Source: DASRDB01 sp035652815 (GTDB lineage Bacteria > Chloroflexota > Ktedonobacteria > Ktedonobacterales > Ktedonobacteraceae). From it: DNA of 64,000 bases. This document shows positions 16,986 through 25,599 of this stretch, piece after piece. The stretch spans positions 248,001-312,000 of the forward strand of contig DASRDB010000001.1 in assembly GCA_035652815.1 (NCBI GenBank), in the 5' to 3' direction. Below the pieces are notes generated by a model, which saw only the letters and a list, made by a program, of their open reading frames with translations, ran no database searches and had not been told where the DNA came from. Position 1 is the stretch's first letter. Each line of letters begins with the position of its first letter. Position numbers and translations under genes: made by a program.

Positions 16986-18725
16986 CTATCTCTTCCCCAA
17001 TTTCGCCATAACCGCGCCTTTCACCAGCCCGACCTCTTCGATGCGCAGGAATAGCACGCCGCCGATATAGACAGCAGCAGCGATACCGCCCGCCACAACG
17101 ACAGTCAAAAACGAGCCGAGCAGGGTTGGAAGCGAGAACAGGTGAATGGGGGCGAGCAACACCTGTAAGCCCCAGGCCACTACGGCCATGACAGCGGCGG
17201 CCAGCACCAGTTTCAGCACAGTCGGAATTGTCTCACGTATGCGAATGGTGCCAATCGCCATTCTCAGCAGCACCAGCAGGATAACCGCGTGCAGGGAGTT
17301 CTGTACGGTGTTGGCAAAAGCCAGCGCGGGCATGCCGATGGTCTGGTAAAAGGGCAGCGCGACCACCAGGTAGCCGCTGATGCTCACCACACCCACCATT
17401 ACCGGAATGAGCGTGTTCTTACGGGCGTAAAAGGCGGCGATCAGCAACTGATCTAGCGCCACAAAGGGAAGCTGGTAGGCGTAGTTTTGCAGCGCCAGAG
17501 CTGTGCGGTCAACGTCCTGCGGGGTGAAGTTATGGTGATGGAACAGCAGGTAGATAATGGGATAGCGCAGGACGATCAGCCCGACGGCGGCGGGAATCAT
17601 GAGCAGCAGACCCACGCGGAAGCCGAGCAGCAGCGTCTGCTTGAAGCGCTCCATATCACCGTTGCGGGCATGTTCGGAGAGCGTCGGCAGCACCGCAAAC
17701 GAGAGCGCCGCCGCGACCAGCCCTACGGGAAACTGAATCAGCACCGTCGCAAGGTTCATAGCCAGCGTATTGGCCTCGCCGGTAGAATGGTTATCGTGTG
17801 TCAGCGAGGCAAGGTGCTGATCGAGGAAGACCAGCCCCATCGTCACAAAGAAGCTGAAGGCCACCGGCCCGTATAATTTAACAATGCGGCGCAGCGCCGG
17901 GTGCTTCAGATCAAGCACAAACATGTAGTATAGATGCTGATTGCGAATGCCCGGCAAAAGCAGCGCAATCTCGCCCACCGCGCCAACCAGCACGCCTATG
18001 GCAAGGCCGAGATGCCCATTATAACGCGCACCCAGCAGGAAGCCAACAAACGCCCCCGCTATGATACCCATATGATATGAAGCGGTAGCGAAAGCAGGCC
18101 AGCCAAATTCTTTGAGCGAAAACAGAGCAGCCAGCAACACGGCAAAAGGAGCCAGAGCCAGCAGCGAGAAAAAGACAATCTGCGAATATTGCAGCGTGAG
18201 CAGCTTATTGGGGCCAGTATAGCCAGAAACCAGCAGGTCAATGAAGTATGGCGAAATAATCAGGTAGAGAACCGCGACAACAGTAGTAATAATCAGCAGC
18301 AGGTTCACCAACGTGAAGACAATGCGCCGCAACTCGTCCCGCTTCTCAGGCGCGGAATAATCATTGAAAGTCGGAATCAGCGCGCCGCTTACCGAGCCGT
18401 TAACAAGCAGGTCGTTAAAGGTGCGGGCGGGCAAAAGCGCGGCATTGAACGGACCGGCCACGCTGGAGCCGATAGCGGCAACCACCGCCTGCCGTACCAT
18501 ACCCATCACGCTGCTGCCCAGGTTGCCCAGCATGACCAGTGTGGCCGATTTCGCGATCTGCCGCCGCTCGCTCGGCTCAGCCTTCTTTTCCTCTATCTCC
18601 TCGATAGGTACAGCAATCTCGTTCTGCTCGATCATGCCACCAGGGACGCGCGGGATGGAATCTATATGGGTTGATGATGTTTGCGATTGTTCTTCCACAG
18701 GTCTTTTTATAAACTCTTTCGCCAT
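16986..18725 (-). CDS. murJ: Lipid II flippase MurJ (MviN)
   Basis: Polytopic membrane protein of about 579 residues in the MOP/MATE superfamily, flipping the peptidoglycan precursor lipid II across the membrane. After a ~55-residue polar N-terminus come about 14 hydrophobic segments. MurJ landmarks include GNLGSSVMGMVRQAVVAAIG, LLVNGSVSGALIPTFNDY, and PVGLVAAALSFAVLPTLSEH. I prefer the ATG at 18725 behind GGAGAA; a TTG at 18743 would add six residues. Its neighbours downstream on the other strand are hicAB. It fits with the cell-envelope genes that follow at 19-21.5 kb. Confidence 0.92.
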   Translation of the reverse strand: MAKEFIKRPVEEQSQTSSTHIDSIPRVPGGMIEQNEIAVPIEEIEEKKAEPSERRQIAKSATLVMLGNLGSSVMGMVRQAVVAAIGSSVAGPFNAALLPARTFNDLLVNGSVSGALIPTFNDYSAPEKRDELRRIVFTLVNLLLIITTVVAVLYLIISPYFIDLLVSGYTGPNKLLTLQYSQIVFFSLLALAPFAVLLAALFSLKEFGWPAFATASYHMGIIAGAFVGFLLGARYNGHLGLAIGVLVGAVGEIALLLPGIRNQHLYYMFVLDLKHPALRRIVKLYGPVAFSFFVTMGLVFLDQHLASLTHDNHSTGEANTLAMNLATVLIQFPVGLVAAALSFAVLPTLSEHARNGDMERFKQTLLLGFRVGLLLMIPAAVGLIVLRYPIIYLLFHHHNFTPQDVDRTALALQNYAYQLPFVALDQLLIAAFYARKNTLIPVMVGVVSISGYLVVALPFYQTIGMPALAFANTVQNSLHAVILLVLLRMAIGTIRIRETIPTVLKLVLAAAVMAVVAWGLQVLLAPIHLFSLPTLLGSFLTVVVAGGIAAAVYIGGVLFLRIEEVGLVKGAVMAKLGKR

Positions 18726-18874
18726 AACAGGTTCATTCTCCAAAGTTACGCAGGAAAATATATTTCCCTACTTTAAACGAATGAACCTGGGAAAGGACTC
18801 AAATATGAGGACATTATGCTTATTCGCTAGGACTTTTGCAAGCGGGTTTTTTTAAGGAAAAACGTCTCGCCTTC

Positions 18875-18936
18875 CGTAAAGACGGTGCCGGAATACGATT
18901 GGTGGCCACCAATCGTATTCCGGCACCGTCTTTACG
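18875..18936. repeat. Perfect 62-bp palindrome overlapping a stop codon
   Basis: Exact palindrome with 31-base half-sites and no loop, centred on GGTGGCCACC. The right half includes the stop codon (18932-18934) of the small membrane protein gene on the minus strand. It probably forms a 3'-end hairpin. Confidence 0.9.
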
Positions 18937-19138
18937 AATTTCGCCTCTGTTTTCGGTAAGTAATAAACGTAAAAATGATAGCCAGTACAATGCCCGTGAT
19001 AAGCCCTTCTAATGCAGACATGGGTTGGAAATGAGCCGGATTAACCGTTTGAATGAGCGCGCTACCCACGTATACCAGCACAGCTACCACGAAGGCGAAA
19101 ATCAGGAACTGCACAATATTTCGCAGCATAGTTCTCAC
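18932..19138 (-). CDS. Small two-helix membrane protein
   Basis: 68 residues with two hydrophobic helices (about 7-28, NIVQFLIFAFVVAVLVYVGS; about 41-60, ALEGLITGIVLAIIFTFITY) and a basic tail RKQRRN. An AAAAGGTGAG ribosome site precedes the ATG. No family recognised. It lies 77 bases beyond the heptose adenylyltransferase gene on the same strand and could be the last gene of that operon. Confidence 0.6.
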   Translation of the reverse strand: MRTMLRNIVQFLIFAFVVAVLVYVGSALIQTVNPAHFQPMSALEGLITGIVLAIIFTFITYRKQRRNS

Positions 19139-19214
19139 CTTTTCTCGTCAAAAGAGATTTGATGACGCATACGAAGGTTTTACCTCTATCAAAAACTATT
19201 GTAATCTGCTTTCC

Positions 19215-19733
19215 TCAGTCAGGCAAGCGTTTGATTTTGGCGATCAACTCGGTTGTTGAATGTCCAGGCAAATAAGGAATGAGCCTCACGCTGCCACCAT
19301 AGGCCTGTACCACTTTGGCTTCTGGCAACCTGTCAGGGTCAAATTGCTGGCTACCTGCGCTGGCGTAGTCGCCGCCTTTGACGTAGATGGCAGGTTGCAA
19401 TTGCTCGACGAGGGGGCAGGCGGTTGGCTCATCGAAGATGGTGACATAATCAACGCAGGAGAGGGCGGCGAGGATTTCGGCGCGCTCCTGCTGCGGCACC
19501 AGGGGGCGACCTGGGCCTTTCAGGCGGCGCGTGCTTTCGTCGCTGTTCAGGCCAAGAATCAGGAAATCGCCCAGCGAGCGGGCATCTTGCAGGTAGCGAA
19601 TATGGCCGAGGTGCAACAGGTCGAAGCAGCCATTGGTGAAAACGGCTTGTTCGCCTGCCTGCTGCCTGCGTCGGACGATTTGCGCCAGTTCATCATGCGA
19701 GAGAATCTTGGGAAGTACTTGTATTGTGTTCAT
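19215..19733 (-). CDS. D-glycero-beta-D-manno-heptose 1-phosphate adenylyltransferase-like (RfaE2/HldE C-terminal domain)
   Basis: 172 residues, a nucleotidyltransferase of the cytidylyltransferase-like superfamily. Motifs: FTNGCFDLLHLGHIRYL with the HxGH site at 41-44, LNSDESTRRLKGPGRP, and PGHSTTELI near the end (ISSTx-like). The family activates heptose-1-phosphate to ADP- or GDP-heptose. It overlaps the kinase gene by four bases (ATGA), so the two functions fused in E. coli HldE are adjacent separate genes here. The heptose substrate is inferred from pairing. Confidence 0.85.
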   Translation of the reverse strand: MNTIQVLPKILSHDELAQIVRRRQQAGEQAVFTNGCFDLLHLGHIRYLQDARSLGDFLILGLNSDESTRRLKGPGRPLVPQQERAEILAALSCVDYVTIFDEPTACPLVEQLQPAIYVKGGDYASAGSQQFDPDRLPEAKVVQAYGGSVRLIPYLPGHSTTELIAKIKRLPD

Positions 19734-20746
19734 AAAATTGCGCTCAACAGTTCTTCAGGTGTGTTGCTGGCGCAGCCCAGGCGGCGCACGACCAGCGCGG
19801 CGGCGGCATTCGCCAGATAAGCGGCTTCGGCAAAGGTCGCGCCAGCCGTGAGGGCCAGCGTAAAGGTGGCGGCGACGGTATCGCCTGCGCCATTAGTATC
19901 AACGATTTCGCTGCCATGATTCAGTTTATGAATCGGCAGGTGCAGGGGCGGCTCGTTGGCAACAAAGAGGCTCATACCTTCGGAGCCGCGTGTAATCAGA
20001 ATGCTTTGCGCGTTACTGCCTTCGAGCAAACGCTGCCCGGCCTCGTTCAGCTCTGCCTGCGTTTTAATCGTTGTCTTGAGGGTTGCTTCGGCCTCTGGCT
20101 GGTTGGGAGTAATCGCGGTGACGCCCTGGAAACGGAAAAGCTGGCCGTGTGAGTCGGCGACAATGATCTTGTTCAAGCGCTGCGCCTCGGGCAGGCAGGT
20201 TTCGAGAATCTGCGGGCTGATGACGCCATTTTCATAGTCCGAGAGCATTACGGCGTCCACATCTGGCAGCGCGCGTAAGATGTAATCGATAAGCTGGCTG
20301 AGATAGGGGCCATCCACATCTGAGGTATCCACGCGGTCAATGCGCACGATATGCTGGCGTACAAGCTGGCTGCTTCCTGCCATGATGCGCGTCTTGGTCG
20401 AGGTCGGGCGCTGCGGGTCGGTCAGCACGCCTTCCTGAGCCATCGAAAGCTGCTCGATAGCCTTGCGCAAGCGGCTGCCGGGTAGATCATCTCCCACCAC
20501 ACCTGCCAGGAAGACCTCTGCGCCAAGCGAACGCGCATTGACGGCGACATTGGCCGCCCCACCCGGCACTGTGCGCTCCTCAAACAGTTCCAGAATCAAT
20601 ACAGGAGCCTCGCGAGAGATGCGCGTGGGGTTGCCGATCAGGTATTCGTCGGCCACCATATCACCGATGACCAGCACGCGCTTCCCCGAAAAACGATCAA
20701 CCAGCGAGCGCAGGCGATTCTTGTCTACAGAAAATTGCTTACTCAT
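19730..20746 (-). CDS. D-glycero-beta-D-manno-heptose-7-phosphate kinase-like (RfaE1/HldE N-terminal domain), PfkB family
   Basis: 338 residues of the PfkB/ribokinase fold. PfkB signature 1 is seen in GGAANVAVNARSLGAEVFLAG-type sequence near residue 60 and signature 2 in DTNGAGDTVAATF with the catalytic Asp near residue 290. VLVIGDMVADEYLIGNPTRIS is characteristic of the heptose kinase subgroup. It would phosphorylate heptose-7-phosphate at C1. It overlaps both neighbours by 4-8 bases, showing tight coupling in one operon: DUF503, WecG-type transferase, kinase, adenylyltransferase. Confidence 0.85.
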   Translation of the reverse strand: MSKQFSVDKNRLRSLVDRFSGKRVLVIGDMVADEYLIGNPTRISREAPVLILELFEERTVPGGAANVAVNARSLGAEVFLAGVVGDDLPGSRLRKAIEQLSMAQEGVLTDPQRPTSTKTRIMAGSSQLVRQHIVRIDRVDTSDVDGPYLSQLIDYILRALPDVDAVMLSDYENGVISPQILETCLPEAQRLNKIIVADSHGQLFRFQGVTAITPNQPEAEATLKTTIKTQAELNEAGQRLLEGSNAQSILITRGSEGMSLFVANEPPLHLPIHKLNHGSEIVDTNGAGDTVAATFTLALTAGATFAEAAYLANAAAALVVRRLGCASNTPEELLSAIL

Positions 20747-21533
20747 CTCGCTTGCGCCCTTTCAATAGCACCAGCAGCATAAAGCGCGGAATAGCCAGCA
20801 TACGCCGCCAGCGCCAGGGTTCGCGGTAGAGCCGGTAGAGCCATTCCAGGCCCATACGCTGCATGAAGCGCGGGGCGCGTTTCTGGCGACCAGAGAGGAA
20901 ATCATACGCGCCGCCAACGCCCATCGCTAGCGCGGCTGGCAGGCGGTGCAGGTTGCGATAAATCCACAGTTCTTGCGCGGGCGCGCCATAGGCCACGCAT
21001 AGCACATCAGCATTCGTGGCGCGAATGCGCTCGATAATGGCGTCCTCTTCCTCGCGGGCGGGCGAACCGGCATAGGTTCCCGCGACCCGCAAACCGGGGG
21101 CCAGTGCCTGCAAACGGGCCGCCGCCTGTTCCGCAACGCCAGGAGCCGCGCCGAGCAGGTAGAGACGATAGCCTTCCTGGGCGCAGCGTTTCGCCAGGGC
21201 AACCAGCGTATCGACGCCTGTAATGCGTTCAGGAACAGGGGCATCGACCAGCCGGGATGCCCAGACGATGCCGATACCGTCAGCAACGACCAGCGCGGCC
21301 GAATTAATGGCTTTGCGAAACTCAGCATTTTGCTGTGCCGCTATGACAAATTCGGTGTTGACGGTGACGACCTGCTGGCAGGGTAGGGTATTGCCGCTCT
21401 CCCTGCGCCGGGCAATCAACTGCGCCATACACTCGAGCGCCTCGGCCTGGGTCAGTGCATCTACGCGCACACCGAGAATGCGCGCAGACGCGGGGGAAGG
21501 TTGTGCAGGCATACATTCAACTATCGACGACAT
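20739..21533 (-). CDS. WecG/TagA/CpsF-family glycosyltransferase
   Basis: 264 residues of the GT26 family, which adds N-acetylmannosaminuronate or N-acetylmannosamine to lipid-linked sugars in enterobacterial common antigen, teichoic acid and capsule synthesis. Visible motifs: TVNTEF with the conserved Asn59-Thr60-Glu61, VVADGIGIVW with catalytic Asp85, LYLLGAAPGVAEQAA, and CVAYGAPAQELWIYRN. The C-terminal segment MQRMGLEWLYRLYREPWRW is the membrane-associating tail of the family. It overlaps the heptose kinase gene by 8 bases and follows the DUF503 gene by 6. Which sugar it uses is unknown. Confidence 0.88.
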   Translation of the reverse strand: MSSIVECMPAQPSPASARILGVRVDALTQAEALECMAQLIARRRESGNTLPCQQVVTVNTEFVIAAQQNAEFRKAINSAALVVADGIGIVWASRLVDAPVPERITGVDTLVALAKRCAQEGYRLYLLGAAPGVAEQAAARLQALAPGLRVAGTYAGSPAREEEDAIIERIRATNADVLCVAYGAPAQELWIYRNLHRLPAALAMGVGGAYDFLSGRQKRAPRFMQRMGLEWLYRLYREPWRWRRMLAIPRFMLLVLLKGRKRDE

Positions 21534-21539
21534 ACAAAA

Positions 21540-21830
21540 CTACCAGTTCATTATCTCTATTTCGCTTGCAGTCACAAGCACATCCGGGCGCGTCTCCTCA
21601 ATAAAACGCCGCACGCGGCCCAGCACCTCATCAACGTGCTGGCTACTATTACTCACGCAACTGACGCCCAAAACGGCTACTTGCCAGCGATCTTGCTCAT
21701 CCACTTCGGCAATCGCCACCTCGAACTGATTGCGAATGCGCGCCATCAGCGATTTGATAACCTGGCGTTTCTCCTTGAGCGAGTGACAGCCGGGCAGGTG
21801 CAAGGTGATTGAACTCACTCCTACTATCAT
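21540..21830 (-). CDS. DUF503 (YlxP-like) family protein
   Basis: About 96 residues from the ATG at 21830; an upstream ATG would add 31 residues without family similarity. DUF503 landmarks: LHLPGCHSLKEKRQVIKSL, RNQFEVAIAEVDEQDRWQVA, LGVSCVSNSSQHVDEVL. YlxP-like proteins are small ferredoxin-fold proteins, often next to translation or ribosome-maturation genes; one has been linked to ribosome assembly in Bacillus. Here it leads the heptose/glycosyltransferase operon instead, 6 bases before it. Confidence 0.8.
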   Translation of the reverse strand: MIVGVSSITLHLPGCHSLKEKRQVIKSLMARIRNQFEVAIAEVDEQDRWQVAVLGVSCVSNSSQHVDEVLGRVRRFIEETRPDVLVTASEIEIMNW

Positions 21831-21928
21831 GCTCCCTATCATAACAGATTCGACGCTATCTAGCCATCTCTGATACAATTGGGAAGAAGATTCTATGATT
21901 TTTGAAAAATATAGGGAAGCCACCCAGT

Positions 21929-22017
21929 CCTGTCATCCTGAGCGCAGCGAAGGATCTGTGTGCCGACCGATACGTGTGCCATGACCGGAGATTCTTCGCT
22001 GCGCTCAGGATGACAGG
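21929..22017. repeat. REP-like inverted repeat, family A
   Basis: 29-base arms (21929-21957, 21989-22017) with the core GTCATCCTGAGCGCAGCG and one mismatch. It lies between the divergent DUF503 and upp genes. Confidence 0.9.
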
Positions 22018-22083
22018 GAGGTGAGGATTACCCGCGATTTTAGTAAAGTTCATATCGCTGAAAAAGCAGGAGGACAAGTCGTC

Positions 22084-22797
22084 ATGGCAGAGACAAGTAC
22101 GCAAAGCGGCGGTCGTCCGAGCCTTCCAATGCAGGGAGTGCCACAGCCCCGGCGCGAAGACGTTCTTCATTTACCGCGTGTGCATATTTCAACGCATCCG
22201 GTCATGCGCCACAAGATGACCGCCTTGCGCGATAAGAATACACCACCGCCCGAATTTTACCGCCTGGTCAAGGAGATCGGCGCGCTGCTGGCCTACGAAG
22301 CCACCGCCAATCTCGCGCTCGAACCCTATCCCATCGAGACACCAATGGAGCCGATGATAGGCGAGCGGCTGGCGGGCGGCATCGGCGTAACGCCCATTCT
22401 GCGCGCAGGATTGGGCCTCGCGGAGGGCTTCCGGCAGGTCATTCCCGAGGTACAGGTATGGCACCTGGGCCTGCGCCGCGACGAGCAGACGCTGGAGGCA
22501 ATGGAGTACTACAACCAGCTTCCACACAAGGTCGATCTACAGGTCTGCTACGCCGTTGATCCCATGCTGGCAACCGGCGGCTCCGCAATTGACGCCATCA
22601 ACGTGCTGAAGCGCCGGGGCATTCCGCGCCTGTCTTACGTGGGCATCATCGCCGCGCCCTACGGCCTGCTCAAACTCTCGCAGACCCATCCCGATATCGA
22701 CATTTACATCGCCGCCCTGGATGAAAGCCTGAACGACGTCGGCTACATTCTCCCCGGCCTCGGCGATGCTGGAGACCGCCAATTTGGAACCTTTTGA
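22084..22797 (+). CDS. upp: Uracil phosphoribosyltransferase
   Basis: Salvages uracil with PRPP to UMP. 237 residues from the ATG at 22084, chosen for the AGGAGG 10 bases upstream. Family features: HPVMRHKMTALRDKNTPPPEF, GVTPILRAGLGLAEGF, HLGLRRDEQTLEA, and the PRPP loop YAVDPMLATGGSAIDAI, with DAGDRQFGT at the C-terminus. A ~30-residue N-terminal extension rich in Ser/Gln/Pro precedes the ~208-residue core. The downstream membrane gene starts inside its last 32 bases. Confidence 0.95.
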   Translation: MAETSTQSGGRPSLPMQGVPQPRREDVLHLPRVHISTHPVMRHKMTALRDKNTPPPEFYRLVKEIGALLAYEATANLALEPYPIETPMEPMIGERLAGGIGVTPILRAGLGLAEGFRQVIPEVQVWHLGLRRDEQTLEAMEYYNQLPHKVDLQVCYAVDPMLATGGSAIDAINVLKRRGIPRLSYVGIIAAPYGLLKLSQTHPDIDIYIAALDESLNDVGYILPGLGDAGDRQFGTF

Positions 22798-23173
22798 GCC
22801 TTCCCAACCGCAACCAGAGACACCCAGGCAGTCTGAGCCGCAGTTGCCGCCCGAAGCGCAAGGCGAGGTCAACGGCGGCCCGCTTGGCTGCTGCCTGGGC
22901 GTCACCGTCGGCCTGCTGCTCAGCCTGAGCATCGCCATCGTCAGCCGCTTCTACGCCGACCCGCTCGCACAGTTGCTACACGGCGGCCTTTCTATCGCGG
23001 TGCGTATCGTCATGATCCTGGTCGCGCTCGTGGCCGCCATCCTGTTCGGCGTCCTCGGCTGGAAACTCGGCAAACGCTTCTACCGCGAATACGAGCTATC
23101 CCCACGCCAGCAGCGCAAACTAGCAGCACTGCAACAGAAACAACAATTGAAACGGGCGCATAAAAGGGGATAA
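22766..23173 (+). CDS. Small two-helix membrane protein overlapping upp
   Basis: 135 residues. The first ~38 are Pro/Gln/Glu-rich (PSQPQPETPRQSEPQLPPE). Two hydrophobic helices follow (about 39-61 starting PLGCCLGVTVGLLLSLSIAI; about 75-98, AVRIVMILVALVAAILFGVLG) with a GxxxG-like pattern in the second. The tail is very basic (RQQRKLAALQQKQQLKRAHKR). It overlaps upp by 32 bases in another frame, indicating translational coupling. No family recognised. The start codon lacks a strong ribosome site. Confidence 0.65.
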   Translation: MLETANLEPFEPSQPQPETPRQSEPQLPPEAQGEVNGGPLGCCLGVTVGLLLSLSIAIVSRFYADPLAQLLHGGLSIAVRIVMILVALVAAILFGVLGWKLGKRFYREYELSPRQQRKLAALQQKQQLKRAHKRG

Positions 23174-23181
23174 TCCCAACA

Positions 23182-23267
23182 TGTCATCCTGAGCGCAGCG
23201 AAGGATCTCCGGCCTCGACGCGCGAATCGCTGGGGAACGGAGATCCTTCGCTGCGCTCAGGATGACA
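23182..23267. repeat. REP-like inverted repeat, family A
   Basis: Perfect 30-base arms (23182-23211, 23238-23267) with the core GTCATCCTGAGCGCAGCG, between convergent genes. Confidence 0.92.
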
Positions 23268-23292
23268 GGGGGTGGGCGTCCCCACAAACATA

Positions 23293-23586
23293 TCAATCCA
23301 TTTGGCGCTGCGGCGGTAGAACGGGGATATATTTCTGCTGCGTCCGATCAAATACATAATTGATACCATGCGCCATCAGCCAGTGATCGGCTTCCAGGTA
23401 GACGTCTTCTAAGTCTTTGCGACAAAACCAGGCATCGATATAATGCACCTTCAAAGCGGCATTACACACATCGATCAGGCGCGCCGCCCAGGTCATCAGG
23501 TGCAGGCGTGCTTCGATTTCCTCTTCTGATGGCTCCTGGGATGTTTGCTCGGTCTGCCGCTCCGCGTCTGCCTGTGCTTCCATCAC
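23293..23586 (-). CDS. Hypothetical protein, coupled to an upstream small gene
   Basis: 97 residues, not recognised. Acidic N-terminus (EQTSQEPSEEEIEARL), then a helical central part (WAARLIDVCNAALKVHYIDAWF) and DVYLEADHWLMAHGINYVF. Start overlaps the stop of the upstream gene by four bases, so the two small proteins are likely made together. Confidence 0.55.
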   Translation of the reverse strand: MMEAQADAERQTEQTSQEPSEEEIEARLHLMTWAARLIDVCNAALKVHYIDAWFCRKDLEDVYLEADHWLMAHGINYVFDRTQQKYIPVLPPQRQMD

Positions 23587-23789
23587 CCAACCACCTTTGT
23601 ATAGGTCTCCACTACGGTTTGCATGGCTTCCTGCTCACCGACCAGCGCGGCCAGTTGCTCCTGATACTTACCAAGCTGTTGGTACTTATGCTGAATAATC
23701 GCGTGCGAGGCAACCACCGCATAGGCCTGTGAGAGCAGGCGCATGGCTTCGCATTCCCGCTCGATTTGTTCGCGGACGGATGACTTCAC
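23583..23789 (-). CDS. Hypothetical small helical protein
   Basis: 68 residues, GTG start at 23789 selected because AGGAGG lies 11 bases upstream; the nearby ATG frame stops early. Entirely helical in appearance (IERECEAMRLLSQAYAVVAS; KYQEQLAALVGEQEAM), with heptad-like spacing that could form a coiled coil. Not recognised. First gene of a two-gene unit. Confidence 0.55.
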   Translation of the reverse strand: MKSSVREQIERECEAMRLLSQAYAVVASHAIIQHKYQQLGKYQEQLAALVGEQEAMQTVVETYTKVVG

Positions 23790-23986
23790 TCATGGGTTTT
23801 CCTCCTGTTCATTTCTTCCATCCTTGTGAGAACTACCTAAACTATACATACCCAATTCCCTGGTACCAATATGGTTTGAACATTGCGATGGTTCAACCAT
23901 CGGTTTTGCTTGCACAGGCTATTCACTTTGCTTATACTATCGTCAATGGTCACTATGAATGTGCGGGGAAAGGATGAATAAGCAGT

Positions 23987-25531
23987 ATGGATTCGGCCCA
24001 ATCAGCATGGCCTGAACAAGCGTTTGATGTTGGCGCAGATGGCTTTCCCCGTCCAGGGCAGGTAATTCGGTATTTTCGACGGATGAGGCTAAAGGCCAAT
24101 GGAAAACCCTGGACACAACGTGATCTGGCACAGGTCTTGGACAAACAAGAATTAGCCGTGAGGGAAATGGAGCTTCGGGATAGCGGCTTACATGATATCG
24201 CTGCCCGACGCTTCCTTGCGACGTTGTTTGATATTCCGCCAGTCCTTTTAGGATTAGCAGAGCTACCAGCAAAACCAAACAAGGCAAACAGTGCAACGTG
24301 GTGGGTGCAGCAAGGTTATGCAGCATTTGATATCGGCGTAGATGGCTTTCCACGCCCAGGACAGGTTATCCGATATTTTCGGCGCAGGAAGTTAAAGGCC
24401 AATGGAAAACCCTGGACGCAGCGTGATCTCGCTGAGGTGTTAGGCAAACAAGAACTCTCTATCAGAGACATGGAACTTAGGGATACAGGTTTGAACAATA
24501 TTTCACGGAGAAGATTTCTCGCACAGCTTTTTGATATTCCTCCTCTCCTTTTGGGATTAGCAGCAACACCACCATCTTATCATGGACAGCCAACCAGGGG
24601 AACTAGCAGTACACCGAAGATGAAAAGTCCTTCAGCCCCTGTTGATCTCGAATCAGTCAGGGAACAACTTACCTGGTTTTGGACAAACATAGTTGAACAC
24701 CCTCAAGACGTCCTGCAGCTGATCGAATCGCTCTTGAAGCAGTTATATACCTGTTACCCTACGGCTGCACCAGCAGAACAGGGAGAAATTCTGGCTTCTC
24801 TCTGCGAACTACATATTCACGCTGCGAATCTATTGCGTGATAGGGGCAAATCCCTGAAATCGCTGGAACACTTGAAGCAAACAGAAGACCTCAACGTTCT
24901 CCTGAAAGCTGATGAGTTACAGGCTGATGTTCTTTACAGGCGAGGCGGCCTTTACCTGGAAAAAGGGAACCTCACCCTGGCGTTACAAAATTACTACACG
25001 GCGGGAAAGCTCCTTTCTACTATCTCGCCTCCCTTGCAAGCTGCCCTTCTGTTAGAAACAGCTCTCTGCGAAGCAAAAATAGCTAGCTTGCCGCAGCAGC
25101 TTGCTCTCTTGAAGAAATTGGACCGGGCAGGGCATATTATTCGCGTAGAACATACTGAAACGGGGCGAGAGCGGTATCCGTATCTCAATGTGGATCTCGA
25201 ACGCTATCACCTGGACCGCTCTGCTACTTTGCTTACGCTAGGAATGCCCAAAGAGGCGTGGCAAGAGCTTGCCCTTCTTTCCTCTACTCATCTCAAAGGC
25301 AGGCGCAAGGCCTATTATGTGATTCTGCAAGCGCAAGCCTGTGTTGCTTTAAAAGAATACCAACAAGCAGCCTGGCTTGCTGAGGAAGCCCTTTCACTGG
25401 TGCGTATGATGCATTCACGGGTCAATTTCGAGCGCATTCAGGTTCTCTATAATCAGTTACAACAATCCTCTTTTCAGCACAACCCGGAAGTAGAGCGACT
25501 AGAATACCTCCTTTTCTATAACGAAGCCTGA
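23987..25531 (+). CDS. HTH-TPR transcriptional regulator with tandemly duplicated HTH domain
   Basis: 514 residues. Residues about 13-92 and 114-193 are two copies of one domain at a spacing of exactly 101 residues (303 bases), each running FPRPGQVIRYFRR, KANGKPWTQRDLA (the HTH), MELRD.GL, RRFLA.LFDIPP.LLGLA. That is an XRE-like DNA-binding module with a conserved tail. After a Pro/Ser linker, residues about 220-510 are TPR-like helical pairs (RGGLYLEKGNLTLALQNYY; AQACVALKEYQQAAWLAEEA). Architecture resembles peptide- or ligand-sensing HTH-TPR regulators. Two HTH units in one chain could let a monomer bind a tandem or inverted site; that is inference. PHP phosphoesterase gene follows by 68 bases. 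Confidence 0.75.
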   Translation: MDSAQSAWPEQAFDVGADGFPRPGQVIRYFRRMRLKANGKPWTQRDLAQVLDKQELAVREMELRDSGLHDIAARRFLATLFDIPPVLLGLAELPAKPNKANSATWWVQQGYAAFDIGVDGFPRPGQVIRYFRRRKLKANGKPWTQRDLAEVLGKQELSIRDMELRDTGLNNISRRRFLAQLFDIPPLLLGLAATPPSYHGQPTRGTSSTPKMKSPSAPVDLESVREQLTWFWTNIVEHPQDVLQLIESLLKQLYTCYPTAAPAEQGEILASLCELHIHAANLLRDRGKSLKSLEHLKQTEDLNVLLKADELQADVLYRRGGLYLEKGNLTLALQNYYTAGKLLSTISPPLQAALLLETALCEAKIASLPQQLALLKKLDRAGHIIRVEHTETGRERYPYLNVDLERYHLDRSATLLTLGMPKEAWQELALLSSTHLKGRRKAYYVILQAQACVALKEYQQAAWLAEEALSLVRMMHSRVNFERIQVLYNQLQQSSFQHNPEVERLEYLLFYNEA

Positions 25532-25599
25532 CTGTGCTACAATGCGTAGAACAGCTATCAGCTTTAACAAGTTCAGTGAGATCGATAAAGGAGCTTTCT

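Noticed and set aside
21929..23267. Two family A repeats 1.2 kb apart, considered as a CRISPR array or as a transposon flanking upp
   Set aside because: Each is a lone hairpin rather than a repeat-spacer array, the same element occurs at 14441, and there are no target duplications or transposase.
23293..23789. Two small coupled genes considered as a toxin-antitoxin pair
   Set aside because: Neither protein shows motifs of a known toxin or antitoxin; size and overlap alone are not enough.
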